From Gordonia tangerina (GTDB taxonomy: Bacteria; Actinomycetota; Actinomycetes; Mycobacteriales; Mycobacteriaceae), in assembly GCF_021556435.1 (NCBI RefSeq), contig NZ_JAKGCU010000005.1, forward strand, positions 62,001 to 126,000: a stretch of 64,000 bases of DNA, in the 5' to 3' direction. Positions 56,628-64,000 of the stretch are shown here, in pieces; within the stretch, counting starts at the first letter, position 1, and each line of letters begins with the position of its first letter. Below the pieces are notes generated by a model that saw only the letters and a program-made list of their open reading frames with translations, had not been told where the DNA came from and did not search any database. The translations under genes and the position numbers were made by a program.

Positions 56628-57446
56628 TCAGCGAACCGGTTTCGGGCAGGACGGATGCGTACCGGCGGTAACCAACTCCGAGACGGCGGCCCGCGGATCA
56701 CCACTGGTGACGAGTCCCTCGCCGACCAGCACGGCGTCCGCGCCGGCACCGGCGTAGGCGAGCAGGTCTGCCGTGCCGCGTACACCCGACTCCGCTATCC
56801 GGATCACCTGGGTGGGCAAGCCGGGGGCGATCCTGGCGAAACTGTCGCGATCGACCTCGAGGGTCTTGAGATTGCGGGCGTTGACGCCGACCACCGATGC
56901 TCCGGCCTCCAGCGCGCGGTCGGCCTCTTCTTCGGTGTGCACCTCCACCAGAGCGGTCATGCCCAGACTCTCGGTGCGGTCCAGCAGTGCGGCGAGAACA
57001 TTCTGTTCCAAGGCCGCCACGATCAGCAGGATCACATCGGCGCCGTGCGCGCGGGCCTCGTGAATCTGGTAGGGCCCGACGATGAAGTCCTTGCGCAACA
57101 CCGGGATGTTCACCGCGGCGCGCACACTGTCGAGGTCGGCCAGCGACCCGCGGAAGCGCCGTTCCTCGGTGAGCACGCTGATGATGCGCGCACCACCGGC
57201 TTCATAGGCGCTCGCGAGATCCGCCGGATCACCGATGGCGGCCAGATCACCCTTCGATGGGCTGGCCCGCTTGACCTCGGCGATCACGCCGATGCCGGGC
57301 TGACGCAATGCGGCCATCGCGTCCTTGGCTTCTGGAGCCTTGGCCGAGGCCGCCTTGATCGCGGCATAGTCGATGACGGCCTCGCGTGCGGCCACGTCGG
57401 CTCGCACTCCTTCGATGATGGAGTCGAGGACAGTTGGCGTACTCAC
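56628..57446 (-). CDS. trpC: Indole-3-glycerol phosphate synthase
   Basis: This enzyme closes the indole ring from carboxyphenylamino-deoxyribulose phosphate, 272 residues, TIM barrel. Motifs [14 protein letters not shown] (catalytic Glu and Lys), [46 protein letters not shown] and AESGV are all present. It stands alone rather than fused to TrpF, as usual in actinobacteria (PriA supplies the isomerase). It lies 93 bases after a tryptophan-associated membrane protein gene. Confidence 0.96.
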   Translation of the reverse strand: MSTPTVLDSIIEGVRADVAAREAVIDYAAIKAASAKAPEAKDAMAALRQPGIGVIAEVKRASPSKGDLAAIGDPADLASAYEAGGARIISVLTEERRFRGSLADLDSVRAAVNIPVLRKDFIVGPYQIHEARAHGADVILLIVAALEQNVLAALLDRTESLGMTALVEVHTEEEADRALEAGASVVGVNARNLKTLEVDRDSFARIAPGLPTQVIRIAESGVRGTADLLAYAGAGADAVLVGEGLVTSGDPRAAVSELVTAGTHPSCPKPVR

Positions 57447-57539
57447 GCGGGTGGCCCCCTTTCGGTGTTCGTGTGCTCTCAGCGTAAACCGGTGCCGGAT
57501 CTGCGTTGTGCCCGGGTTGGCCGATCAGCCGCGGTCGGA

Positions 57540-58421
57540 TCATCGGTTGTCGGGCTCGTCGGATCGACCGTCCGATGGCGCCTGTGGCGGGTCCGCGCGG
57601 GGCCCGGCCTCGGGACCGGTGGCCGAGGTGTCGCCGTCGACGTCGGTGGGGTCGATCCCGGTGTCCAACGCGTCCCACATCATGCGTTCGTTCGCGGGCG
57701 GTGCGTCGTTACCTCCCGCAGGGTCGTCGGCACGCGCGGGGCGGCTCGCGGGCGCCACACCACCGTCCTGGCCGTCCGGCTGGTGTCGGCGCTGCTCGTG
57801 CTCGGCGAAGATCTGGCGTTCCAACTCTTCCCGACGCGCGCCCGGCGTCTGGTACTTCGATGACATGCCCGACGCCCCGCCGGCAACCCGCAGCAGCAGG
57901 ACCCCGGCCAGCACCGAGCACAACGACCCCACCAGAACGACAGCCGCAGCCCAGTCGACAGTGGTGATGAGCAGCACCTGAAAGCGCCCGGGGATGTCGG
58001 CGGCGCTCGCGGCGTAGTCGGAATCGGCGCCGCCGGTGATCAGGGAGAGCGCCGGTACCGCCGAGAGCACTCCGGCCGCCGCCACAAGGATCGCGATCAC
58101 GCGCAATCCCCAACCACGCAGCGAGAAGGCGGCCAGGATAGCCGCCAACAAGACCAGCGCGAGCGGGGTCAGCCAGGGACTCCAGTCCGAGCCTTTGACC
58201 TCGAATGTCCGCGGCGGCGCCAACCCGTCGGAGGCGAGCACCCGACACCACACCAGCCGCGACGCCGACCACAGCGCGAGCGCCGACACCGCCAGCAGAA
58301 CGGCGGCCAGCACCTGGCGCCGACGCAGATACGCCTTGGTCGACTCGGCCGGATCGAGACGCGAGGGCGCCGAGCCCGACGGCGTCCGCCCGGCGGATTC
58401 GGCCGGCTCCGGGGTGCTCAT
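57540..58421 (-). CDS. Trp biosynthesis-associated membrane protein (TIGR02234 family)
   Basis: This 293-residue membrane protein is found in actinobacterial trp operons between trpE and trpC. It has a Ser/Pro-rich start, four hydrophobic segments ([65 protein letters not shown]) and an outer domain with WSPW. A hydrophilic C-terminal tail of about 95 residues includes the conserved [14 protein letters not shown]. Its role is unknown; transport or enzyme scaffolding have been suggested by context. The start overlaps trpE (ATGA). Confidence 0.9.
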   Translation of the reverse strand: MSTPEPAESAGRTPSGSAPSRLDPAESTKAYLRRRQVLAAVLLAVSALALWSASRLVWCRVLASDGLAPPRTFEVKGSDWSPWLTPLALVLLAAILAAFSLRGWGLRVIAILVAAAGVLSAVPALSLITGGADSDYAASAADIPGRFQVLLITTVDWAAAVVLVGSLCSVLAGVLLLRVAGGASGMSSKYQTPGARREELERQIFAEHEQRRHQPDGQDGGVAPASRPARADDPAGGNDAPPANERMMWDALDTGIDPTDVDGDTSATGPEAGPRADPPQAPSDGRSDEPDNR

Positions 58422-59971
58422 TCTGACGCCTTCCCGGTGCCGGACCCGACCCGCTCCATCGTCGCGGCCGCCGCCACCGCATTGAGGACCGCGGTGGCCT
58501 TGTTGCGCGCCTCGTTGTATTCGTATTCGGGTTCGCTGTCAGCGACCACACCGCCGCCGGCCTGCACGAAGGCCCGACCGTCGGCCATCAGGGCGGTACG
58601 GATCGCGATGGCCGTGTCCGCGTCGCCGGCAAAGTCGAGATAGCCGACGATGCCGCCATACAGTCCGCGGCGCGTCAGTTCGTGCTCATCGATCAGTTCC
58701 ATCGCGCGCACCTTGGGCGCCCCGGTGAGTGTGCCCGCCGGAAAGCATGCGGTGACCGCGTCGAGCGCATGCTGATCGTCGCGCAGTTCGCCCGAGACCG
58801 TGGACACCAGGTGCATGACGTGGCTGTAGCGCTCGACGTGACGGTAGTCGCCGACCTTGACGGTGCCCGGGCGGCAGACCCGGCCGAGGTCGTTGCGCCC
58901 GAGGTCGACGAGCATGAGGTGTTCGGCGTTCTCCTTCTCGTCCTCCACGAGTCCCTTGGCGAGCAGGTGGTCCTCTTCCTCGGTGGCACCCCGCCACCGG
59001 GTGCCGGCGATCGGGTGGGTGGTGGCGACGCGGTCCTGCACCGTCACCAACGCTTCCGGGCTGCTGCCGACGATGGTGAACGGCCCTCCGCCCACGGGTC
59101 CGCTGCCGAGCGCACCGGGCATGCGCAGCAAATACATGTAGGGACTCGGATTCGATGCCCGCAACACCCGGTAGACGTCGATCGGGTCGGCGTCGGTGGC
59201 CATCTCGAAGCGCTGGGACGGCACGATCTGGAAGGCTTCGCCTGCCTCGATCTCGCCGACCAGGTCGGTGACGATCTCGCTGTACTCCGCGAGGGTGCGC
59301 TGCGCCGAGTACTCCGGGGTGGGCCGATCGTAGTGCGACACGGTCGACGGAGCCGGCGCGGCGAGTGCCTCGGTCATCCGGTCGAGCCGGGCGACCGCGT
59401 CGACGTAGGCCTCGTGGACCCGGTCGTCGGACCCGTCCCAGTTCACCGCGTTGGCGATCAGGGTGATGGTGCCCTCGTGGTGATCGACTGCGGCGAGGTC
59501 GGTGGCCAGCAGCATCATCATGTCCGGTAGGCCGAGATCGTCGACGGTGGTCTCGGGGAGGCGCTCGAGTCGTCGCACCATGTCGTAGGCGAAGAATCCG
59601 ACGAAGCCGCCGGTGAGCGGTGGCATGTCCGGGAACCGGTCGGTGGCCAGCAGTCGCAGCGACTCGGCGAGCACCGCCAGCGGATCGCCACCGTCAGGCG
59701 CGCCGTTGGGCACTTCGCCCCACCAGCGCGCTTCGCCATCGACGACGGTGAGCGCGGACGGCGACCGCACCCCGATGAACGACCACCGCGACCACGAGCG
59801 GCCGTTCTCCGCCGACTCGAGCAGGAAGGTGCCCTCCCGGTCACCGGCGAGTTTGGCATATGCCGACAACGGGGTCTCGGAGTCGGCGAGGACCTTTCGG
59901 GTCACCGGCACCACTCGATGATCGGCGGCCAGATCCAGGAACTCGTCGAGGGTGGTGGTCGCGGCGCTCAT
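58418..59971 (-). CDS. trpE: Anthranilate synthase component I
   Basis: This enzyme converts chorismate to anthranilate with ammonia from a partner glutaminase, 517 residues. The N-terminal [18 protein letters not shown] includes the feedback LLES element that binds tryptophan. The chorismate-binding core contains [52 protein letters not shown] and GGIVGYLDF. The start at 59971 is set by the ATGA overlap with the tautomerase gene. The glutaminase trpG is not in the window. Confidence 0.96.
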   Translation of the reverse strand: MSAATTTLDEFLDLAADHRVVPVTRKVLADSETPLSAYAKLAGDREGTFLLESAENGRSWSRWSFIGVRSPSALTVVDGEARWWGEVPNGAPDGGDPLAVLAESLRLLATDRFPDMPPLTGGFVGFFAYDMVRRLERLPETTVDDLGLPDMMMLLATDLAAVDHHEGTITLIANAVNWDGSDDRVHEAYVDAVARLDRMTEALAAPAPSTVSHYDRPTPEYSAQRTLAEYSEIVTDLVGEIEAGEAFQIVPSQRFEMATDADPIDVYRVLRASNPSPYMYLLRMPGALGSGPVGGGPFTIVGSSPEALVTVQDRVATTHPIAGTRWRGATEEEDHLLAKGLVEDEKENAEHLMLVDLGRNDLGRVCRPGTVKVGDYRHVERYSHVMHLVSTVSGELRDDQHALDAVTACFPAGTLTGAPKVRAMELIDEHELTRRGLYGGIVGYLDFAGDADTAIAIRTALMADGRAFVQAGGGVVADSEPEYEYNEARNKATAVLNAVAAAATMERVGSGTGKASE

Positions 59972-60147
59972 CCCAGCGGCTCGCCGCCGACGCCCCACTG
60001 CTGGCGGGGTACCTCGGTGATGGTCACCCACACCGAGTCGGGGTTCTTCCCGGTCGCCTTGGCATACGCCTCGGTCACCGCCGCGATGGTCTCGCGCTTG
60101 ACCCGGTCGGACAGGCCCGGGGTCTGCGAGATCTGGATCAGTGGCAT
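59968..60147 (-). CDS. 4-oxalocrotonate tautomerase family enzyme
   Basis: This small 59-residue tautomerase needs an N-terminal Pro as base after Met removal. [11 protein letters not shown] at 60147 supplies it; a GTG four codons earlier would destroy this, so 60147 is taken as start. Features [19 protein letters not shown] match the family. It is coupled to trpE by ATGA. Why a tautomerase sits in the trp operon is not known; it may act on another substrate or be a passenger. Confidence 0.88.
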   Translation of the reverse strand: MPLIQISQTPGLSDRVKRETIAAVTEAYAKATGKNPDSVWVTITEVPRQQWGVGGEPLG

Positions 60148-60229
60148 GGACGCCGTCACCGCCTTTCTGGTGGAGGACAGGGCTCGTTCATTCTCCCGCG
60201 GTGCCGGACTGCCGACCGGCAGGGGTGGT

Positions 60230-60577
60230 TCAGTCGGTCGACGTCAACAGCGAAGGGGTGTCGAAACAGCTGTGATTGCCGGTGTGGCACGCCGCGCCCA
60301 CCTGGTCGACGACCAGCAACACGGTGTCGCCGTCACAGTCGAGGCGGACATCGTGCACGTACTGGGTGTGTCCGCTCGTCTCCCCCTTGACCCAGTACTG
60401 CCGGCGCGAGCGCGAGTAGTAGGTCGCGCGCCGGGTGGTCAGGGTCTGTTCGAGGGCGGCGTCGTCCATCCACGCCATCATCAGCACGGTGCCGGTGCCA
60501 CGTTCCTGGGCGATGGCGGCGAACAGCCCATCGTCGTTGCGCTTGAGCTGTGCGGCGAGGTCGGGGTCGAGGGCCAT
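60230..60577 (-). CDS. hisI: Phosphoribosyl-AMP cyclohydrolase
   Basis: This is the third step of histidine synthesis, a zinc enzyme of 115 residues. Motifs [45 protein letters not shown] and [10 protein letters not shown] (metal Cys) are complete. It has no fused HisE domain. The start at 60577 shares its A with the hisF stop (TGATG). A perfect short hairpin CTGCCG-AC-CGGCAG (60209-60222) lies just after it and may weaken transcription into the trp genes. Confidence 0.95.
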   Translation of the reverse strand: MALDPDLAAQLKRNDDGLFAAIAQERGTGTVLMMAWMDDAALEQTLTTRRATYYSRSRRQYWVKGETSGHTQYVHDVRLDCDGDTVLLVVDQVGAACHTGNHSCFDTPSLLTSTD

Positions 60578-61350
60578 CACCGCACCGTGATTCCCTCGGC
60601 GTTCATCGCGGCCTTGACCTCACCGATGCCGAGTTCACCGAAGTGGAAGACCGACGCCGCCAGAACGGCGTCGGCTCCGGCCTGGACTGCGGGGGCGAAG
60701 TCGGCGACAGCGCCGGCACCGCCGCTGGCGATCACCGGGACCTCGACGGCTGCCCGCACCGCGGCCAGCATCCGGAGGTCGAATCCCCGTTTGGTCCCGT
60801 CGGCGTCCATGGAGTTGAGCAGGATCTCCCCCACGCCCAGTTCCTGACCGCGTCGCGCCCACTGCACCGCGTCGATCCCGGTCCCGCGCCGGCCACCGTG
60901 AGTGGTGACCTCCCAGCCCGACGGTGTGGGCTGTTCCCCGGCCGGGACCGTGCGGGCATCCACCGACAAGACTATGCACTGGGAGCCGTAGCGTCGGCTC
61001 ATCTCGCCGAGCACCTCCGGCCGGGCGATGGCCGCGGTGTTGACGCTGACCTTGTCGGCACCGGCGCGCAGCATCGCATCCACGTCGTCGACGGTGCGGA
61101 TGCCGCCGCCGACGGTGAGCGGGATGAAGATCTGGTCGGCGGTGCGCTTGACCACGTCGATCATCGTCGCGCGACCGGAACTCGATGCGGTGACGTCGAG
61201 GAAGGTCAGTTCGTCTGCCCCCTCGGTGTCGTACCGGGCGGCGAGCTCCACCGGATCACCCGCATCGCGCAGGTTCTGGAAGTTGACCCCTTTGACCACA
61301 CGGCCGTCGTCCACGTCCAGGCACGGGATCACACGGATCGCGACAGTCAT
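60577..61350 (-). CDS. hisF: Imidazole glycerol phosphate synthase cyclase subunit
   Basis: HisF with HisH makes imidazole glycerol phosphate and AICAR, 257 residues, TIM barrel. Catalytic Asp12 is in [15 protein letters not shown]; the second acid is in [12 protein letters not shown]. Phosphate loops [11 protein letters not shown] and [12 protein letters not shown] are typical. It overlaps impA by ATGA at its start and hisI by TGATG at its end. Confidence 0.96.
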   Translation of the reverse strand: MTVAIRVIPCLDVDDGRVVKGVNFQNLRDAGDPVELAARYDTEGADELTFLDVTASSSGRATMIDVVKRTADQIFIPLTVGGGIRTVDDVDAMLRAGADKVSVNTAAIARPEVLGEMSRRYGSQCIVLSVDARTVPAGEQPTPSGWEVTTHGGRRGTGIDAVQWARRGQELGVGEILLNSMDADGTKRGFDLRMLAAVRAAVEVPVIASGGAGAVADFAPAVQAGADAVLAASVFHFGELGIGEVKAAMNAEGITVR

Positions 61351-62222
61351 GAGGCTCCTCCGGTTGTGTCGGGTCGGGCACTGTGCGGCTGCGCGCCCCA
61401 TTCGTCTCCGACGACCTCGGCGATCACCGCCATCAGTTCGGTGTGCAGGCGCGGCGCCGCGCACACCAGCGACGGCGACGAAGCGGTCCAAGGCGCTCCG
61501 CTGAGATCTGTGGCGACCCCACCTGCGGCGCGTACGAGTGCCGCTCCGGCGGCGTTGTCCCACGCGTGCCGGCCGAATGCGATCGCACCGCCGAAGACGC
61601 CCGCCGCGGTGTAGGCCATGTCCACGCCGGTGCTGCCGGTCATCCGCAGTCGGGACACCCGTGAGCTGAGCGCGCTCAACACATCGGCGCGACGCGCACC
61701 CGGGTAGCGGCCGTGGCCCGCCACGTTGAACGGGCCGTAGGAGACCACCGAAGACGCCAGTTCGGTGGGCTCCAGCGGTGCGACGGGGTGGCCGTCGACG
61801 TACAGCGGGCCGTCGACGTGTCCGGCGTAACGACGGCCCAACAACGGTAGCCAGGTCAGCCCGAGCACGGGTTCGCCGTCGACGAGCAACCCGAGCAGTA
61901 TGCCGGTCAACGGCATCCCGGACGAATAGTTGTAGGTGCCGTCCACCGGGTCCAGCACCCAGACGGCGCCCTCGGTGACCGGCGGTCCACCGAACTCTTC
62001 GCCGTGCACCGGGATTGCGGTGCGTTCGGTGAGGTCGGCGGCGATCCGGCGTTCGAGATCGAGGTCGACCTGGGTGGCGAAGTCCGTCGCCCCCTTCTCG
62101 ACCGCGCTGGGCGCCCCGAGGCCGTCGACGAAGTACTCGGCCACCGAGTCCAGGATCTCGCCCGCGGTGTGGAGCAGGGCCGTGTGGTCGGTCACGCTGC
62201 CATCCATCGCGCTGTCATCCAT
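61347..62222 (-). CDS. impA: Inositol monophosphatase family phosphatase (ImpA-like)
   Basis: This 291-residue Mg-dependent phosphatase has [23 protein letters not shown] (metal Glu), [16 protein letters not shown] and [17 protein letters not shown]. In Mycobacterium tuberculosis the same place between hisA and hisF holds impA (Rv1604). Family members act on inositol phosphate or histidinol phosphate, so a role in histidine synthesis or in mycothiol/phosphatidylinositol supply is possible. Starts are fixed by TGATG overlap with hisA. Confidence 0.9.
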   Translation of the reverse strand: MDDSAMDGSVTDHTALLHTAGEILDSVAEYFVDGLGAPSAVEKGATDFATQVDLDLERRIAADLTERTAIPVHGEEFGGPPVTEGAVWVLDPVDGTYNYSSGMPLTGILLGLLVDGEPVLGLTWLPLLGRRYAGHVDGPLYVDGHPVAPLEPTELASSVVSYGPFNVAGHGRYPGARRADVLSALSSRVSRLRMTGSTGVDMAYTAAGVFGGAIAFGRHAWDNAAGAALVRAAGGVATDLSGAPWTASSPSLVCAAPRLHTELMAVIAEVVGDEWGAQPHSARPDTTGGAS

Positions 62223-62965
62223 CACGCCCCGGCGACGGCGGTCAGTGCGTCGGGCAGGGTGAAGCGGCCGGCATAGAGGGCCTTGCCGACGATCGCGCCC
62301 TCCACCCCCTGCTCGACGAGACCCGAGATCGCGACGAGGTCGTCGAGTGCGGACACACCGCCCGAGGCGACGATGGGTGCGGACGTGGCGGCGGCAACCT
62401 CCGCGAGCAGGTCGAGGTTCGGTCCGCCGAGAGTGCCGTCCTTGGAGACGTCGGTGACCACGTAGCGGGCGCAACCGTCGCGGTCGAGTCGGGTCAACAC
62501 CTCCCAAAGGTCACCCCCGTCGGTGACCCAGCCGCGGCCACGCAACCGATACGACTCGCCGTCCCGGATGACATCGAGACCGACGGCGATGCGGTCGCCG
62601 TGGCGGTCGATCGCTCGCGCGCACCAGTCCGGGTTCTCCAGCGCGGCGGTCCCGAGATTCACCCGCGCACACCCGGTGGCCAACGCGGCGTCCAGCGAAT
62701 CGTCGTCGCGTATACCGCCGGAGAGCTCCACCTTGACGTCGAGCTCGCCGACGACCCCGGCGAGGAGCTCACGATTGTTACCCCGGCCGAAGGCCGCGTC
62801 GAGGTCGACCAGGTGGATCCACTCGGCTCCGTCGGTCTGCCAGGCCAGTGCCGCGTCTCGTGGCGACCCGTACGACGTCTCGGTGCCTGCGGCACCCTGG
62901 ACGAGGCGGACGGCCTGACCGTCGGCGACGTCGACGGCCGGGAGGAGTTCAAGGGTCTTACCCAT
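62222..62965 (-). CDS. hisA: HisA/PriA phosphoribosyl isomerase
   Basis: This isomerase of ProFAR has 247 residues and a TIM barrel. Acid residues are Asp12 ([15 protein letters not shown]) and Asp in [10 protein letters not shown]. In actinobacteria without trpF this protein (PriA) also isomerises phosphoribosyl anthranilate; no trpF is visible in this trp operon, supporting the dual role. The start at 62965 overlaps the preceding membrane protein gene by 8 bases; the longer frame upstream is a shadow. Confidence 0.95.
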   Translation of the reverse strand: MGKTLELLPAVDVADGQAVRLVQGAAGTETSYGSPRDAALAWQTDGAEWIHLVDLDAAFGRGNNRELLAGVVGELDVKVELSGGIRDDDSLDAALATGCARVNLGTAALENPDWCARAIDRHGDRIAVGLDVIRDGESYRLRGRGWVTDGGDLWEVLTRLDRDGCARYVVTDVSKDGTLGGPNLDLLAEVAAATSAPIVASGGVSALDDLVAISGLVEQGVEGAIVGKALYAGRFTLPDALTAVAGA

Positions 62966-63311
62966 CGGTGGCGGAGTTCCTGTCTGTCGGTTCGGTGCGG
63001 CCCGGGTTCGGGTTGGGCGGTATCTGGGGCGAGGTGGGCGGCGCCTGAGGCGGTCGGGCGGTGGGCTGTTCGGTGGCCGCGCGCGCCGCAAGGATCTCGC
63101 GTTCGGCCGTGGCGATGATCCGGCGAGACACCGTACCGATCGCCGCGATCATCGCCAACACGGCGATCAGCGCGACGACCAGGCCGGCGACGGGTGACCA
63201 CTGCGCGATGAGCAGGATGATCGGGATCGACACCAGCAGCACCAGCACCCCGGCACCCAGGGAGTACAGCACCATCTTGCCGAAGGAGAAGTGCGTGTCG
63301 TGAAGGCTCAT
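62958..63311 (-). CDS. Small two-span membrane protein in the his operon
   Basis: This 117-residue protein begins [20 protein letters not shown], has two hydrophobic spans ([20 protein letters not shown] and [19 protein letters not shown]) and a Pro-rich tail ([13 protein letters not shown]). It is coupled to hisH (ATGA) and hisA (8-base overlap), so it belongs to the operon. Similar small membrane proteins occur there in Gordonia-like actinobacteria, but no function is known. Rv1602-Rv1603 in M. tuberculosis lack it. Confidence 0.8.
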   Translation of the reverse strand: MSLHDTHFSFGKMVLYSLGAGVLVLLVSIPIILLIAQWSPVAGLVVALIAVLAMIAAIGTVSRRIIATAEREILAARAATEQPTARPPQAPPTSPQIPPNPNPGRTEPTDRNSATDG

Positions 63312-63952
63312 CGGAGCGATTGCACCCAATTGCGGAGCAGATGGGCCCCGGCGTCTCCAGATTTCTCGGGATGGAACTGTGTGGCTGCGAGCGCACCGTT
63401 CTCGACTGCGGCGAGGAAACGGCCGCCGTGGTGGGCCCAGGTCAGTTTCGGCGCAGCCAACGGGGTGCCCTCGTTGTCCATCTCCCAGCTCTGTGCGGCG
63501 TAGGAATGCACGAAGTAGAAGCGGGCGTCGTCGTCGAGGCCGTCGAACAGCAGCGAGTCGGCCGGGGCGTCGACGGTGTTCCAGCCCATATGGGGCAGCA
63601 CCGGGGCGGGCAGTCGGCTGACTGTGCCGGGCCACTCGCCGCAGCCGTCGGCCTCCACCCCGAACTCGACGCCGCGTTCGAACAGGATCTGCATACCCAC
63701 GCAGATACCCAGAACGGGCCGTCCGCCTGCGAGGCGCTGGTCGATGATCCAGTCGCCCTTGACCTCCACCAGGCCCTCCATGCAGGCGGCGAACGCACCC
63801 ACACCGGGTACCACCAGGCCATCGCAACCGATGGCGGTGTCGCGGTCGTCGGTGACCGTGACGTCGGCGCCGGCGCGTTCGAGCGCCCGCTGGGCCGACC
63901 GCAGATTGCCCGAGCCGTAGTCGAGGATCGTCACCGCGGGGGCGCCGGCCAT
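63308..63952 (-). CDS. hisH: Imidazole glycerol phosphate synthase glutaminase subunit
   Basis: This glutaminase supplies ammonia to HisF, 214 residues. The nucleophile Cys84 is in [11 protein letters not shown] and the His/Glu pair is in QFHPEKSG. Opening motif [16 protein letters not shown] and VPGVGAF (oxyanion) are typical. The ATG at 63952 shares its A with the hisB stop (TGATG), which favours it over the GTG one codon earlier. Confidence 0.95.
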   Translation of the reverse strand: MAGAPAVTILDYGSGNLRSAQRALERAGADVTVTDDRDTAIGCDGLVVPGVGAFAACMEGLVEVKGDWIIDQRLAGGRPVLGICVGMQILFERGVEFGVEADGCGEWPGTVSRLPAPVLPHMGWNTVDAPADSLLFDGLDDDARFYFVHSYAAQSWEMDNEGTPLAAPKLTWAHHGGRFLAAVENGALAATQFHPEKSGDAGAHLLRNWVQSLR

Positions 63953-64000
63953 CACAGCGCTCCCTTCGTCGACGGCACACCGGTAACGCGGGAGTCGTAC
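63952..64000 (-). CDS. hisB: C-terminus of imidazoleglycerol-phosphate dehydratase, cut by the window edge
   Basis: The minus strand at the edge reads [14 protein letters not shown] and a stop at 63952-63954. This ending (V-P-S-T-K-G-x-L) is the conserved C-terminus of HisB, and its place before hisH matches the actinobacterial his operon. Only about 15 codons are inside the window. Confidence 0.9.
   Translation of the reverse strand, partial: YDSRVTGVPSTKGAL

Noticed and set aside
60148..60229. Trp attenuator with leader peptide before trpE
   Set aside because: The only short frame there ([11 protein letters not shown]) has no Trp codons, and the hairpin present is small and not followed by a U-run.

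Overview
This window reads as chromosomal DNA of a high-GC mycolic-acid-type actinobacterium. The nearest fit by gene content is Gordonia, Williamsia or a mycobacterial relative. That placement is an inference from three things: an Sdh1-type succinate dehydrogenase locus laid out like Rv0247c-Rv0250c, a PdtaR/ANTAR regulator, and the actinobacterial order hisB-hisH-hisA-impA-hisF-hisI followed by trpE-trpC-trpB-trpA-lgt. Most genes lie on the minus strand and are packed with ATGA, GTGA or TGATG overlaps, which fixes many starts.

Layout. Positions 1-5.4 kb hold a branched-chain amino acid type ABC importer (livKHMGF) with a hairpin behind the binding-protein gene. Positions 5.6-8.1 kb hold pdtaR, a tRNA-Leu(CAA) with a short variable loop, and an ammonium transporter with a tiny membrane partner. 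Positions 8.4-12.3 kb hold the Sdh1 complex. Positions 12.4-17.4 kb are a mixed stretch: DUF1801, an amidotransferase, a metallo-beta-lactamase fold protein, a DoxX protein, a DASS transporter and a phosphoribosyltransferase.

A 12.2-kb integrated element (17682-29902) then interrupts a DUF2461 gene. Joining the two host fragments restores an uninterrupted 208-codon reading frame. Joining the two element ends gives a near-symmetric attP with a central AA, as expected for the large serine integrase it encodes. The element carries an early operon with a RepA-like ATPase, a repeat-rich non-coding control region, one membrane cargo gene, and a phage morphogenesis-like operon. That operon has a head-to-tail stopper, a tape measure protein, two HNH endonucleases (one fused to a Cro/CI-type HTH) and several unknown genes. 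No terminase, portal, capsid or major tail gene is recognisable, so it looks like a phage satellite or a specialised remnant.

Positions 30.3-46.7 kb hold metabolic and transport genes: YchJ, SDRs, a PTS IIBCA permease, an MFS exporter, a FadD ligase, a BacA-like ABC exporter, TesB and pyruvate kinase. This stretch includes a small operon (34499-36901) in which an 84-residue peptide with 24-residue tandem repeats sits 8 bases before a JmjC/Cupin_4 oxygenase and a ferredoxin-like gene. Each repeat has exactly one His, and the peptide has no Arg or Lys. This looks like an undescribed peptide-hydroxylation (RiPP-like) system, with a divergent MFS exporter next to it.

Positions 46.7-64 kb hold glutamate synthase (gltBD), lgt with an acidic repeat tail, and the joined trp and his operons, ending inside hisB. 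The two best candidates for new biology are the tape-measure-bearing satellite-like element and the repeat peptide/JmjC operon.
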